NCBI GenBank assembly: GCA_964007475.1
Contig: OZ023274.1
Span: forward strand, 434,001-498,000
Reading direction: 5' to 3'
Length of the DNA stretch: 64,000 bases
Source of the DNA: Hybos culiciformis
Lineage: Eukaryota > Arthropoda > Insecta > Diptera > Hybotidae
Shown: piece after piece, positions 1 through 13,679 of the stretch
Position numbering within the stretch: the stretch's first letter is position 1
Layout of the letters: each line of letters opens with the position of its first letter
Notes under the pieces: generated by a model
What the model was told of the DNA's origin: nothing
Seen by the model: the letters and a program-made list of their open reading frames with translations, nothing else
Databases searched by the model: none
Program-made: the position numbers and the translations under genes

Positions 1-475
1 GCGATTTTCGTAAAGGGGTATATCTATGTAAATCATGACGAAAAGGGGTAGTCTACCCCTCAAAGGGGTAGAAATGGCAACCCTAAGTGACTTACCTTTT
101 CAAAACGAAAGCTTTTTTTTAATACTAAAAAATCAAGTTTCTTTGCGTAAACCTCTATTTTTTTTTACATTTTTCATATATTTTACACAAAAATTTGTTA
201 TAATAAATTAACAGAAATCTGTTTGCATATGTAAGACACTTATCATATTTTAAGAAAAGGGGTATTTTTGTCTACCCCTTTAGCGATTTTCGTAAAGGGG
301 TATATCTATGTAAATCATGACGAAAAGGGGTAGTCTACTCCTCAAAGGGGTAGAAAAGGCAACCCTAAGTGACTTACCTTTTCAAAACGAAAGTTTTTTT
401 TTAATACTACAAAATCAAGTTTCTTTGCGTAAACCTCTATTTTTTTTTACATTTTTCATATATTTTACACAAAAA
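1..475. repeat. 282-bp tandem repeat, about 1.7 copies
   Basis: The unit starting GCGATTTTCGTAAAGGGG at position 1 recurs at 283 with very few differences, giving a period of 282 bp. The second copy stops near 475. The unit is rich in AAAGGGGTA and its complement TACCCCTT, which form short inverted pairs. No coding sense is visible. The repeat is cut by the window edge, so the real copy number is unknown. Confidence 0.85.
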
Positions 476-520
476 AAAATTTTTGACAGGTACTTTATCA
501 CACATAAACATTTTTGAATA

Positions 521-3031
521 GCATTGCTAGGTATTTACATTGCTTTGTTGTCCCAAAATGTGACAATTGTCGACTTTTTGCTTCACGTAATTTCAAAAAC
601 TGGAAAACTCTTTTTTCATAATTTTATTAAGAAATTAACTAAAAAAATTTTAAATATTTATTTCTCGACCTCGATCATAAAAGCGACCATGTCGACTTTT
701 TTGCTTCGCATAAAAAGATCGCGAATTTTAGTATCATTTAAAAAAAAAAAATGAACCTACTTTTATTTTTTAAAGCGCTTATGTAACTAAAAAGTAAAAA
801 CAAAAAAACCAAAAAAATAATGATATACATATTTTAAATCTATGAACCAAATTTTTATTTTAATATTTTATAAAAATAAAAAATATTCTGGCAACTCATA
901 ATGCAGTGAAATAAGGCATCCTTGGGTGTGATATAAAGTTTGTTTTGGAACGTTCTTTTAGTTACCAAAAAAAAATATAAATTTCATTTCTCTAATATTT
1001 TTATTATAAAATTTAAAAAAATGTGTTCATTGTTGCACTATTGGCTGCACATATATATTATAAGTTGATGAATAAAACTTATTGTAAAATTTGCCTTTAG
1101 CATATTTATTTTTCCACGCACACAATATGCATATCAAATTCTTTATTAAATTTCTTATACAATTTAAAAAAAAATTCCTTAAATGAACTTTCTACAAATC
1201 TATACCTACTATATATCTACTTTTTCAATTTGGTTTTTTTTTTCATAAAATTTAATTTATTAGATTTTTCCATTCGAATAAAATAAAGCTATAAAGAAAA
1301 ATAAAAGTATCAGACAGAATATGATTAATCGTAACTTCATTATGGGATTATCCGAATTCTCAGCGCCGGCTCTAGCGCTCTGTGCGCCACATGCAATTAA
1401 TTTTTAGAGCCCTTTTTATCTGATTGAACAATTCAGTGTATCTACAAGTAGTGGAGGATATATAAATTATTATAAAGGTACAAAAAGTTTTATTTAATAA
1501 TTGTTTAATAATTCAATAGTTTTTAATTTATTAAAATAAAAAATAATTTTATGTTTAACATAAATACCTATAAGATTTTTAAAAAAGTTATAATTAATTT
1601 TTATTTTTCAATTCTAAAATTTGAAACTTGAAAATCTTCTTACGTCTTCGCAACACATTGTCTTTAAATTGAAGAACCCTTTCCAGAGCGGCGCCCATAT
1701 ACAATGCATGGTTTGCTTACCGTGTTGTCCCGGGCCTGGCCATTTTTGATTCTCGTCTATTTGGCTAAAATTTTTGTAAAATTTTTCCAACTGTACATTT
1801 GATCTAAATGTTTTATTTTACTTGAAAGTCGGAGTATAATATAAAAAAAGTGGATAGTTGTTGGTTGTTCGTATAGTGAAACTAATTGGAAGGTTTTTTA
1901 TTTTTCGGTCAAACTATTAAATTTCCTAAAAATTGTTTAAGATTTAAAAAAATTTTAAATCCTTTCAATATTTTGATACTTATAAATTGTCAATTCCCCA
2001 GTCACAATCGATTGTTAGTTTAAGATTAAAGATATTCTTCCCACATTTTCAACACTGATCAAGGACACGAACAACTGCTTATTAAAAAAAAATTAAGACA
2101 CGTATTTTACCGCTAATTCCTATCTTTTTCGATTTTAACTACTTATTTTTTTTATTTTTTTTTCTATAAATATATAATTTATTTTTATGAAATTTTCTTC
2201 TGAATGCACATTTAATGTTGCTACTTTTCATAGCGAGTATATATTTTTTTAAAAATTCTTTCAAATTATAGAATAATAACATAGAGAAAAAACAAAGCAA
2301 ATGCTGTTTAACAAAAATCAAAGAAAATTTTCTTTTAAAATCAAGAAAAAAAAATAACTTTTTTACACTCTCTAGTTTTTAGAAGAATAAAATTTTGATC
2401 CTGCGCGGAATGTAAATTTTTTTCTTCTCATAATAAACTTAATTGTGCACACCTATCACTTTTTGAAATGTTTGGGATACATACCAAAATTAAAATATAT
2501 AATTTGTTTTTTCTAGGGGGTACTTAGAAATTAAAATCGGAATAAAAAACAAAAACGGAAGAAAAACAAATTAAAGAAATGAAAATATTCTGGGTGATTT
2601 GTATTTGATTCGGTTTTTATGGGTTTAAACATATTCAGAAATCAACGCCGTCGAGATTTTGGAATGTGTTGCTTTATCCTTCTATCACTGCCTAAAATTC
2701 TTTCAACATGTATAGCAAAGGGTTTTATGTTAATGGTACCCCTTGGTATCTACGTACCTCTAAGAAAGCAAAATATTTTTTTGCCTTAGCATTGTCAGAA
2801 TCATTTATCTCGTTCAATGAAATCATAAAAGGATCTTTTATCTAGTTGTCGGGTTCAAACGTTCGAGGCATTGTGTCTAAAAACAATTTTGAATATTTTA
2901 CAAATATAACACAATTCGAAACTTTAACATTAGCATAATTTTTATTAACTTTGAAATGGCTAGGTATGTCTGCATCATGTCATAAAATAAGAAAAAGCAG
3001 CAATAATAATATGATGAAAAATATATGTATA
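521..3031. other. AT-rich non-coding stretch
   Basis: No exon-like open frame or RNA gene was recognised. Two short GC-richer patches (about 1355-1400 and 1680-1745) stand out from the AT-rich background and may be old transposon fragments. Related GTCGACTTTTT-type words occur near 569 and 692. Confidence 0.5.
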
Positions 3032-3450
3032 ACCTGGGGATTATACTAGACAGTAAAACTGTCTTGACGAAGACAGTGTCTATGTGTGTTGGTGAATTTT
3101 TATTACATTATTTATTTTAAATTCACTGGCTTCTCTGCTGTCCGGACTTAAATCTGGACAACAGAGAAGACAGTGAAATAGACAGTACAGTCAGGAAAAA
3201 ATTAAAAACAAAAAAATCTGTGAATGCTAAAGACAAAATTTAAATAAATGCCGTAATTTTATTTTCTTTACTGTGCATAATAAAAAAAAGTGACAATTAT
3301 GAAAAATAATAAATTTTATAATAAAAAAAATCTGAAAAAAAAAAAAGACACCCAACTCACTGTGCGGGTTCTTTTCCTTACAAACACATATAAAAAACTA
3401 ATACAACGATCCACTGTCCGGACAGTTTACTGTCTAATATAATCTGGGGT
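3032..3450. mobile_element. TIR element (MITE-like), copy 1
   Basis: The left end reads CTGGGGATTATACTAGACAG and the right end GACAGTTTACTGTCTAATAT followed by AATCTGGGG, which is an imperfect terminal inverted repeat. An internal hairpin lies at about 3132-3171 (CTTCTCTG against CAGAGAAG). A second copy lies at 8213-8523. No coding capacity. The exact ends and target-site duplication are uncertain because CTGGGG may belong to the element. Confidence 0.7.
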
Positions 3451-4924
3451 AATGTAAAATTTCACAAATAAAATATAACTTTAAATTTATGAATGAGTTT
3501 GGTAGTAAAAAACACGTTTTTTTTTTTAAATACTCGCTGTCATACAAAGGGCGAATAAATCAGTGGCTCTGCAGTAAAATATTTTCCTTCTTGTTCGAGG
3601 GTCAGTGAGTCCTTAAAGTATTTGATTATATCGTTAAAAGTCAAAATATATAAACTGCCGCATATACAATTTTATATTTAACACTTCTATTTCTAAGAAG
3701 ACTAACTTATTTAAAATAAAAAATGGATATTGTTATTAATTAAAATTGTAATAAAAACTTGAAAAAAAGACACCCTATTCCGGAATTAAACTTTTTATTT
3801 TTTTTATTTTGAGGTTTTTAAATGAAAATTTGTGTAGTTTTGATATCAAAAATCGTTTTCCCGCTTAAACGTGGCTTATTCAGATAATTTTTATAGATAT
3901 AGATTGTTAGTAGCTAGGGAACTTTTAATATTTTGTAGATCCAAAATTATAATTAATTAGATTATTTTGTTTTGATAATATGTATTTTTTGAAAGGTCAT
4001 TTTAGCTAAATTTTGTTTAAATCGACTATACTTCCGTATAACCATATTCCATATTGACCAAAATATTGATGAAAAGATGCGTTATACTTATAGTTAATAC
4101 ATTAATCCAAACTGGCGACAATATTGCCATATCTAATCGAGCAAGTTTGATGGAAATGGAAAGCATTTCGACAGAAATATACATAAATTATCAATTCATT
4201 TAAAAATATTAAGAAACTATTTCATCGACATCGTAAGCATAACATTCGCAATGGTATTTTTTTCGATAAATATCTGAACAGAAATTATATATTTCAACCT
4301 TAATTTAGCGCCTCTCGCTCTTTTGCCACGAGAATGGACTGAAATATAATATTACAGAGAATTTTTTAAAGTGCTGTGTTCATACATTTTTATTAAATTT
4401 TGACTAGGTAAGCGTACATCCATAATTGAAAAAATTAGTATTTTCAGGCAGCTTTTTTTGAATAAACAAAATAGGTTAAGAACTTTATTAGCCATAAAAT
4501 TTTGTATTAACCATAAAATTTTGTGTTTGGTAATACCCAATTTTAAAGTTTTCGTTAGTTACGCAACGGAAATGCTAAGACTGTGAAATGCTTTCTCGTG
4601 AATGTACTCAAAATTTGGGTGGGCCAGGTACGGAAGTTGGTAGTTTTTATCTAAAATTTTATGCGTAATGTAGGTACTTATCAGAAAATCTTTTTTTCTC
4701 AGTAATATTTATATAGTTTTAAATATAGTCTAATAAGAAGATTCAAAGTTGGGTACTTAGCCAAAGGCTATTTTCAATTTATTTTGAAAAAAAAAAAATA
4801 AATAAAAAATTCGAATAATACAAGATCTTTAGAAGATTTCTTTAAAATGTACAATTTTTTATACATAAATTTACTTGCACACATAATGTATAAAAATTTT
4901 AATTTTTAAAAATTGAATAAATTG
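3451..4924. other. AT-rich non-coding stretch
   Basis: No gene, array or structured repeat was recognised. The only open frames are short and of low complexity. Confidence 0.5.
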
Positions 4925-5114
4925 TAATATTAATAGGCAAGCGACCATGTGTCTATGTATGTATGTAATAAAAAAAAATTAATGAAAAAAAATTTTGAAA
5001 TTCGAAAAATGCATTGCAAACTACGGTAAATTGTTGGAAAATAGAATTAAAAAATGTATTTCAAAAATTTAAAATTTATTTAACTTCCGTGAATATCTCA
5101 CGGGTTTCGACTAG
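4925..5114 (+). mobile_element. Short Helitron-like element, copy 1
   Basis: The 3' terminus is a CCGTGA/TCACGG hairpin (5087-5092 with 5098-5103) followed by TTTCGA and CTAG, with T as the next base. This is the arrangement expected at a Helitron 3' end. The body shares GCATTGCAAACTACGGTAAA and other words with the copy at 10932-11214. The 5' TC seen in the other two copies is missing here. Confidence 0.6.
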
Positions 5115-8100
5115 TAAAAATTATTGATACAATCCGACCCAAGGATATAAAAAAATTAATAATTTTGATTATACTTTCTACGCATGCCTTCACTTTAAAT
5201 ATCTTAAGCTAAATATCCTTGTTTTTATGGAAATTCTTTAATCGGAATTCAGCCAAGAGGAATTTTTATTTGCCTCAATGCGATGTAAAACAAAAATTAC
5301 AAATGAAAGGTTTATTTAAAGCCTCAGTAAATGAGTAAACGGTACACACTAACATTACTTACAGGATTTAATCTTTTCAATCTTATTTCTTTTTTTTTTT
5401 TAAATATGTTAAGAATTATAATTATCATAAATAGAAGTTAGCTTCTTAGTTGTAAAGATTAAAATTTTTAGATATTAATTTAAAAAACTATCCAAAGCCT
5501 TTATTTGTTTATATTACACTGAACAGACAAATATTGTTTTGTTTAATCTGTATGACAATTTTATAGAAGACCTTTGCTACGCTTTCAAATAAAATGATAG
5601 TGAAATAAGAAAATGATAGAGGTCTGAAAGTGGATTTAAATGAGTGCTATGCAGTTGATGTTAACTGTAGGAACGTAAAAAATTAAAATTGTAATTGCGA
5701 AAGTATTTTAAATCGAAATATAAAAAAATATGGCTCTATTTGTATTTTATTTTAACTTTGTGTTCTATATGACTTAACATAACTTGTTAAGTTATATACC
5801 ACCCCTAAAAAAAAAAAACATAATATAGAAATAAAAATAAGATACTGTTTTACAAACATCAAATTTGTTTCTTGTTATTTCGATTTTGCTGTATTAATGA
5901 TATTATTTCTGGATCTCTAAAAATACAATAAAATTATATTAAGCTTTTGGTCTATTATTGGTATATTTAACTAATTTTGTTTTTTTTTTTCAGTCCTGTG
6001 TTCTCCAAAAAAAATATTTTTTTTTTAAATTTACCAAATACTTTTTTATTTTATTTTCTGTAAGTCCCAAGAACTTCAAATTGTTCCCAGATGTCTGTTT
6101 ATAAACATTTATATTCGTGAAAAAGAAAAACTATAGAAAATTGACATATTGAAAAAAAATATAATATTGAAATAATAAAAAATAAAAAAAATTTGTTTTT
6201 TTTTTATATCTGTTTTTAATAATTTAAGAATAAAGGAATTATTTATTAAAAAAAAGGAAAAACCCAAATTTGTGATATAAATATTTTAACGATTTTTCCT
6301 TCAATTTTCGTACATTTTTAAGAAAATTTTTTTGAAAACTTTTATGGAAAAATAGAAAAAATAAAATATCTGTAAAAGGCAAAACATTTTTTTACGGATT
6401 ATTTATGGATAAAAACAGAAAAACAATTTTTTATTAAATAAGTTAAATAAGGTAATAATATTAAAAATTAAAAATATAATTAAAAAATATAAAATAAAAA
6501 TAAAAAGAAGTTACGTCGCAAACAAAAAAAATGCCGTTGTATGGAAAAATGAGAAAAATAAAGGACAATGAAAGGATTTCAAGAAAAAGAAAAATATAAT
6601 TTTGATAAATTCTCAATTTATTTAAAAATACATTTTTTTGAAAAGTTTTCTAATAAAATAAATTAATTTAGTTAATTTTGTTTAAATTTCTATGAAAAAA
6701 AAACTATTAATTAAATTTATAAAAATTATTAGTTAAATTCAAGGACTTTTTGCCTAGACATTTTGTCACCCGGGCCAATTATGTCATCTCCTTATTGAAT
6801 ACTTAAAAACTTTAGGCATATTATTTTGGATCAATAAATTTGGTGCCATTTTTAAATAATATATATTTTTTTTTTGATAAATTTAAATTTTGAAATTTGA
6901 TATTAATACACTAATCAATACACTAATTTTCAACGGAATCCATTAAAATCATATATGAATATAACAATTTTCATCGAAATTCCAACTCTAGTACTCTAAA
7001 CATATTTTTTTTAAAATCCATTGATGAACATCTCGTCGCCGGGCAATTATACTGACGTACATGAAAAAATAACAAAAAATGAGTTGAGTATGTAGAGCCT
7101 AATAATTTTTCAAGCCCTTTCAAATTGTAAAATCAAAATCTTCTTCCTATTTCTATTAGTTTCTGAAATATTGAGTGTTGACTTTGACGTAAATGCCAGA
7201 AAATTGAAATTTTTGCTGCTATAATGCCGTAAGGGTAAGATCCAAATTTTTGGATGTACACCAAATTCTCATAAAAAAAAAACACAAAGTAGGGAATATT
7301 ATACTGACGCAATCGTCAAAATTTCTTTTATTGTACCGTATTTTTACAGAAATTTGACGTATGGGTGAAAATTTGAATATTTGGTTTATTTTTTAAGAAT
7401 TATTGCGCCGTAAGGGTTTTAAAAAAATTACGTACGTGCAAAGAGTGGTAGAAACTCATGCAATAGCTTGGCATTGGAACTCTAAAGGACTTGTTTTTTC
7501 GATCTTAAAATGTAGTTTAACGTTGTAGCTTTTACCAAAAAAAAAGGATATTATGCTTTTCGGGCAGTTTTTTTAAATTTACATTCCAACTTTAAAGTCG
7601 ATTTCCCAAAACTCGATTTTCGGTATATACGTCAAAATAATTTCGGGGCGACGATCTATCTACCGATATGCTAATTTTCATTGAAATCTATTTACACTTT
7701 TATAAAATTTTAAATTTATAAAAGTGTATACGAAAATAATTTTGGCCCTTAGGCTGGTTGATAACCTAAAAAAATTAAATGTAAATCTTTTGATATTGGT
7801 GACAATAATTCAAAAAAATAATTGAACTCTTTTTGATTAAGCCAACCTTAAGAAAAGTTGAACGATACTCATTTAAAAAACCATCACGCATTTCATTTCA
7901 AGTTGTAACTATTTCTATACTCTTACATACTATATGAGTTTTCTGTTATTGTTTTTGGAAAATCGTATAAATAACAAAAAAAAAATATTTTATCATTAAT
8001 CATTGAAAACCATTTATTTGTCATATATTTATTGATAATAAAACTTTCGATGTTTTCTTTGATGAGAGCATATTTTTCATCAGTAAACTAATTTCAACAG

Positions 8101-8212
8101 ATTATATAAGGTACTGTTTTGATGATTTTTCCAGCAAACTTGTACTTGAGAATTAAATTCATAATGCTCAAATTAAAACTTGCTTGCGCAAAAATCTTTT
8201 AAAACCGACCTA
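5115..8212. other. AT-rich non-coding stretch
   Basis: No gene was recognised. A hairpin built on ACACTTTTATAAA lies at about 7692-7730. The stretch 7020-7450 repeats short CGTAAGGGT and TGACGTA words and may be an unclassified old repeat. Confidence 0.45.
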
Positions 8213-8523
8213 ACCTGGGGATGTGTTGGTGAATTTTATTACTTTATTTATTTTCAATTCACTGTATTCTCTGCTGTCCGGATTTAAATCTGGAAGACAG
8301 TGAAAAACTGGTAATGAAAAACTTAAATTAGTGCCGTAATTTTAGTTCTTTACTATACTTAATAAAAAAAAGTGGCAGTTATGAAAAATAAAAAATTTTC
8401 TGATAAAAAAAGTCTAGAAAGTAAAAAAGAACCCAACTTATTGCCCTGTTTTGTTTCTTAGAAACACAAACAAAAAACAAACACAACGATCCACTATCTG
8501 GACAGTTTACTGTCTAATGTAAT
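8213..8523. mobile_element. TIR element (MITE-like), copy 2
   Basis: This is the second copy of the element at 3032-3450, in the same orientation. It shares the internal GTGTTGGTGAATTTT, GCTGTCCGGA and AACGATCCACT words and the right end GACAGTTTACTGTCTAATG. The left terminal stretch after AACCTGGGGA has been deleted relative to copy 1. Confidence 0.7.
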
Positions 8524-10931
8524 ACTTTATTTATTTCCGATATTCACAGTTGAAACGCATTCTCCAAAGAATTTTAGTTAACATTAAAAAAAAACAGTGA
8601 AGGTATTTATTTTAAAAATCTCTTACTTTTATCCCGTAAAAATTCTATATAAAGATTGTATGCAACTATATTAATATAGAATGCCCTGTTTGCCTTGAAA
8701 CATGGGATTTTCCTTTCCTTTTTTTTTTAGGGATTTAAAAAATAAAATTTTAGTTTGAATACAGATATCTGTAGGATATTTAGAGACTGCACAATTTTAA
8801 TTTGGGTGTGTTAGTTTGTTTCAAGTTTATTTATGCAAAAAAAAACGAAATAGGTAGTCGTGTGTTGTGCATGTGCTGCATATATATGTAAAATGCAATC
8901 CAAGATTATATTTAATATTCATAGATGTATAAGAGCAGAGGAAAAGAAAAAATAAATGGTTAAAAACTTTAAAACTAATTTACATAGGAAGCATGTGTAA
9001 TTTATCCGTACATACTTTGTACACGAACATTATGTACTGAGTAATATATTTTTAATTACACACAATGTTCATAAATACCATAAATTATTTTGTTATTATA
9101 AATTTTAATGAACAAATGTAAAATTTTTTATTCTCTTATCATGATCTTGAAAATTTAACTAAAGAATAAAATGCTTGTAAGAAAACAAAAAAAAAAATTT
9201 TAGTTAATTCCCATTTCAAGTAAGTAATTTTACATATACATAATATAAGCAAAATATATATATATATATATATATACATACATACATAAGCAAAATTTAT
9301 TATAAAACTTTTTAATCCCTAAAGTTCCTGTCAGTTATTCCCACATTGTCGTATTAGTTAATTGTTGGAGAATGTATTAAAGGCGCAACATTGTCGGCCC
9401 TTCTTTTAAAGTTCCCTTACAAAATCTGTTAAATCTTCAAGGTTCTTAAATTTTTTTCCACTTTTACGTGTATTGGTTAGAAAATTGTATTACACAACGA
9501 TATTATTGAAGGAGCAGCATTTGTTGCCTTTCTTTTCATCATCAAATCTTTTACGTCGTTCAATTATCCTGAAACTCTTAATTTAAGTAATATTTTCTTG
9601 AATTTAGTCTTATTTCTGCACTTTCCAACAAAACTCTGTTGTTTGTTTAAATCACTGATGCCCAAGCCTATGCTCGCGAGCAAAATTTTTTTTTTTTATA
9701 CTCAAATGCATAGGAATAAAAAAATTTGTAATCATTTTCAATGGAAAAAAAAAATCGTATACTCGCATATAAAATCGTATACTCATTTCATTATTTCGTA
9801 TGCTCACTTTGATTCACAAAAAAAAAAAAAAATTTTTTTTTTCCTTTTTATTTCTAGTCTTTTTAAATACACTGTTAAAAATATAAAATTTATATTTCTT
9901 ACTCTTTTAGACTGGAAGGTCTTTTATACAATTTTATTTTAATTTTTTAAAATCCCGCAGGAATCACTTTTTATATAAAATATTATTAGAGTACGATTTA
10001 AATCAATTGACCGTTGAGTTTTTATGAAAGGGTCAAATTTGAATAAATTTTTAAATCAAGCTTTTTTCTTCAATCATTTCTCCTTAATTTTATATCTCTT
10101 TCCCTTTCTGGCTCATACAAATTTCTGTATTAAGTAAAACAAAAATCTGACAGAAAAATCTTTTGTTTTAAATAGAAAAGGAAAGCTTTTAACAAAAATT
10201 TGTCAGTTGATGTGAATCGTAATATATCAGCTTAAGAAGCATTTTTGTAATTTTTTAGGATTGAATTAAAACTGAAAAATAAAACGTAATTTTATTCAAA
10301 AAACATACAACACACAATTTAGTTTTCTTAATTATGTCTTTAGAAATAATTTTTTTACAGTGAATGTTTTTTAAATAAAAATTGGGTTGGTGTGATATGA
10401 AAAAAACCTTAGTATTTTCTATATGCTCTAAATTAGTTCTAATTTGGGCTTCGCTGGTTTAAATAGTTAAAATCTACAAACAGATATAAAAAATTTTAAG
10501 TTTAAACCAAAAAATACTTTCAATACATTTCTCAATTTTTGTTCTGGTTTTTATATTTCACAAAAGTTATTGTAATATTTTGTTTTTATATTTTTTTGTG
10601 TATAACATAAATTTGACTTCAAAAATTGAATCTTCCACAAGTTCATTTAATTAACACAGAGTGTGTGGGGAATAAGTGTAGTTCATATTTTAATTATAGA
10701 ACTTTTGTGTCCAATTTCTCAAACCATTTGAAAATAAAATAATTTAATTGAAATTGGTTTTAAAGCGATACTCACATTCGTTCAATATAAATACAGTAAA
10801 ATTATTTCCGTTTTTAAATGAAAATGTAAGAAGAACATAAAAATATTATAATTTTTTTATATATCAATATTACGATTTTATATGACGCCGATATATAAAT
10901 GATATGTATATACATTTCATTATTGCATGTA
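8524..10931. other. AT-rich non-coding stretch
   Basis: No gene was recognised. A (TA)n tract running into CATA repeats lies at about 9253-9290. A 114-codon open frame at 9598-9942 is low in complexity, Phe/Lys-rich and not credible as a gene. Confidence 0.5.
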
Positions 10932-11214
10932 TCATAATATTAATAGGCATTCGACCGTATCTATCTATGTATCAATCAGTAAGTAAAGACATCTACTGGA
11001 GTTAAAATAAAATATAAAGTATAGAAACATCTTTTGGAATTTACATATTTTTTTTACATATTTTCCGGATAAAAAAAAACAATGAAAAAACATTGTAAAA
11101 TTCAAAAAAAGCATTGCAAACTACGGTAAATTTGTTGGAAAATAAAATTAAAAAATGTATTTCAAAAATTTAAATTTATTTAACTTCCGTGAATATCTCA
11201 CTGGTTTCGACTAA
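10932..11214 (+). mobile_element. Short Helitron-like element, copy 2
   Basis: It starts with TC after an A (TCATAATATTAATAGGCA) and ends in CTAA followed by T, after a degenerate hairpin (CCGTGA...TCACTGG). It is a sister of the copies at 4925-5114 and 13680-13878. No Rep/helicase coding capacity, so it is non-autonomous. Confidence 0.65.
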
Positions 11215-11826
11215 TAATACATTAATATTAATGTTTTAAAATATTAATGTTTAATGTTTAAAATAAAAAAATCTTATTTATGTCATTTTTGTCTGGTAGT
11301 CTTAATTATTTTTCTCATAAGTACATACTTTATTCTGTTTTGGCGAAATAAATCTGGTAATTAAATTTGAAAAAAATAATAATATGAAGACCACCAACGT
11401 CTTCATAGAAATGGACTTTGATGCTTTTTGCGCTGAAATTTATTACAAGTTAAATAAATTTTTAATCCCATAAATAAATCGAAATAATTGAAATTTTTAT
11501 TTTCTTCCATAAATTTTTTACTTTAAGACGAACTTCAAAGCAGAAATTTTCGAATCTGAAAAGATTTGTACATATTTAAAGTTTTGTACCATCGATTTCA
11601 GTAAAAATATTGATAAAAATAAGAATTGAAATTCGAATTTCAGACAGTGATAACTCTACTACGATACCTTACCTACTAGAAAAAATAGACAGGGCTATTA
11701 ATTTTATGATTATTAGGTTTTGTTAATTATTTTTTGTTTGTGGCTAACTAAAAATATCCAACTATAACCTTTTGAATTTTGAATCATAGGGATGGTTTGT
11801 TAAAAATTTAACACAAGCTTAAAATA

Positions 11827-12026
11827 NNNNNNNNNNNNNNNNNNNNNNNNNNNNNNNNNNNNNNNNNNNNNNNNNNNNNNNNNNNNNNNNNNNNNNNNNN
11901 NNNNNNNNNNNNNNNNNNNNNNNNNNNNNNNNNNNNNNNNNNNNNNNNNNNNNNNNNNNNNNNNNNNNNNNNNNNNNNNNNNNNNNNNNNNNNNNNNNNN
12001 NNNNNNNNNNNNNNNNNNNNNNNNNN
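11827..12026. other. Assembly gap (200 N)
   Basis: An uninterrupted run of 200 N. It sits directly beside a Helitron-like terminus and an AT microsatellite, so it probably marks unresolved repeat sequence. Confidence 0.99.
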
Positions 12027-12064
12027 GTTCGGTACCACCGGGCGATGCCGGGTATTTCGTCTAG
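12027..12064 (+). mobile_element. Helitron-like 3' terminus truncated by the gap
   Basis: The bases just right of the gap contain a small CCGG/CCGG hairpin (12038-12041 with 12048-12051), then GGTATTTCGT, then CTAG followed by T. This matches a Helitron 3' end and differs from the three-copy family elsewhere. The rest of the element is lost in the gap. Confidence 0.45.
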
Positions 12065-12150
12065 TATAATATAATATAATATAATATATAATATAATATG
12101 TATATAATATAATATATAATATAATATATAATATTCATATATATATGTAT
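12065..12150. repeat. TATAATA microsatellite
   Basis: A tract of repeated TATAATA/TATAA words directly follows the Helitron-like end. Confidence 0.85.
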
Positions 12151-12823
12151 AATATTTATATTAGTTTTTTTTTGTTTTCATTATAATGTAACTCTATACT
12201 GCAAAAAAAAAGCAAAAATAATTTATTATAAACATTAAACCAAATTATCGTGGAAAATTTTTTTTATTTTTTTTTGGTTCTTACTTCTATGTTCTCTATA
12301 AATTCAATAATATTTTATTGTCTTACTAATTGATGTTAGTTTAATTTTTTAACAAAAAACGAATACGAACTAAAACTTCAAAGAGGGCAGAATCGAGTCC
12401 ATTGTACGAAAACAAAATTGAAAATTTCATAAAATTTTGTGGAAATCGAAAAGGTTGTCTGCTTTGATTTTATATTATTTCACATAAAATTAATATTAAA
12501 TACAATATGAAGGTATTTTTTTCTCTTTCAAATATTAATTTTTTTTAAACCATAAATCTATTATGTGGGTAGAAATTGGCAAAAACAAAAACAGATTTTT
12601 ATAATTGTAGGTATATATTATACATATTTTACATAAAATATAAAATAAAATACGTAGGATTCCGAATAGTGGATAGGAAAATTTTAATTTATATATTAGC
12701 TTTAAATATGTGAGAAAAAAATATAAATAAAATAAAATAAAACAATTTTATAAATCCCACACGATTTTAAATTAATATCTATTCGAGCATAATAGTTTTC
12801 TTCAATATGCAGTGTTATATAAC

Positions 12824-13210
12824 CTATTTCCATTCACGTAATAAATTCCACATAAATTCCGAAATTTCAATTGCCGTTTCCATTACATTAAGTGGAATTC
12901 GAAGTATATTGACATTAAAAAAATAAATAAACTGAATAATATTTTTTTTTATTATTTTTTGAATATAAAGAAAAATTTATTAACGTTTTTTTAATTTTTT
13001 TTGTCATTTTGACAAATAATTTTTGACCAACCAAAAAATAATTAAAAAAAGGACCTAAAAATGTGCTTTTTTTCATAAACAAATGTATCCGAACCCTAAC
13101 TTAAGTGGAATATGAAAAAAGGAAATAGAAATACCGGCATTTATATGGGCAATTACCGGAAATATTCCGGAAAACTGAATATCCCACAAATATTCCACTA
13201 ATGGAAATAG
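12824..13210. mobile_element. MITE with CTATTTCCATT inverted ends
   Basis: The left end CTATTTCCATT is matched by AATGGAAATAG at the right end. Internal words such as ATTGCCGTTTCCATTAC and AATATTCCGGAAAAC recur in the element at 59190-59618, in the same order and orientation. No coding capacity. Confidence 0.6.
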
Positions 13211-13679
13211 ATTATTACAAAATTGTTTCTTAAAAAATTAGCTTTTAAATTTTTGTATTAATGGCAAAGGCAAAAAATAACAAAACTATCCAAACAAATT
13301 AAAAATAAAATTTTTCAAACAAATTAAAAGTAAAAGGGAACTTATAAGATAAAATTAGAAATTGGATGCGAATCCTGCTGAAGTGTATAGACTTTAAGGC
13401 TCAAAATAAATTTAAGATAATTTCAGGTATAAGGGAAGAGAATGTAAACAAGGTTCAGTGTGGCTGAATTTTGAAAATTTACTAGAAAATAGTGTGTGTG
13501 TGTGTGTAAGATTCAGTTTTTTTAGGAATCAAAATTGTCTTTTTCACTTTTTCCCACTTATACGTTGTCCTCTTTTACGACGATTGTACAGTAGTCATTT
13601 CAACCATAACAAAAATTTTAAACAAATTAATCAAACTTATATAGAAAAAGTAAATTATAAATTAGAAATTTTATTAAAA

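Noticed and set aside
9598..9942. 114-codon plus-strand frame
   Set aside because: Phe/Lys-rich low-complexity translation of T and A runs, with no splice or domain support.
11808..12038. Minus-strand frame across the N run
   Set aside because: It consists of undetermined residues.
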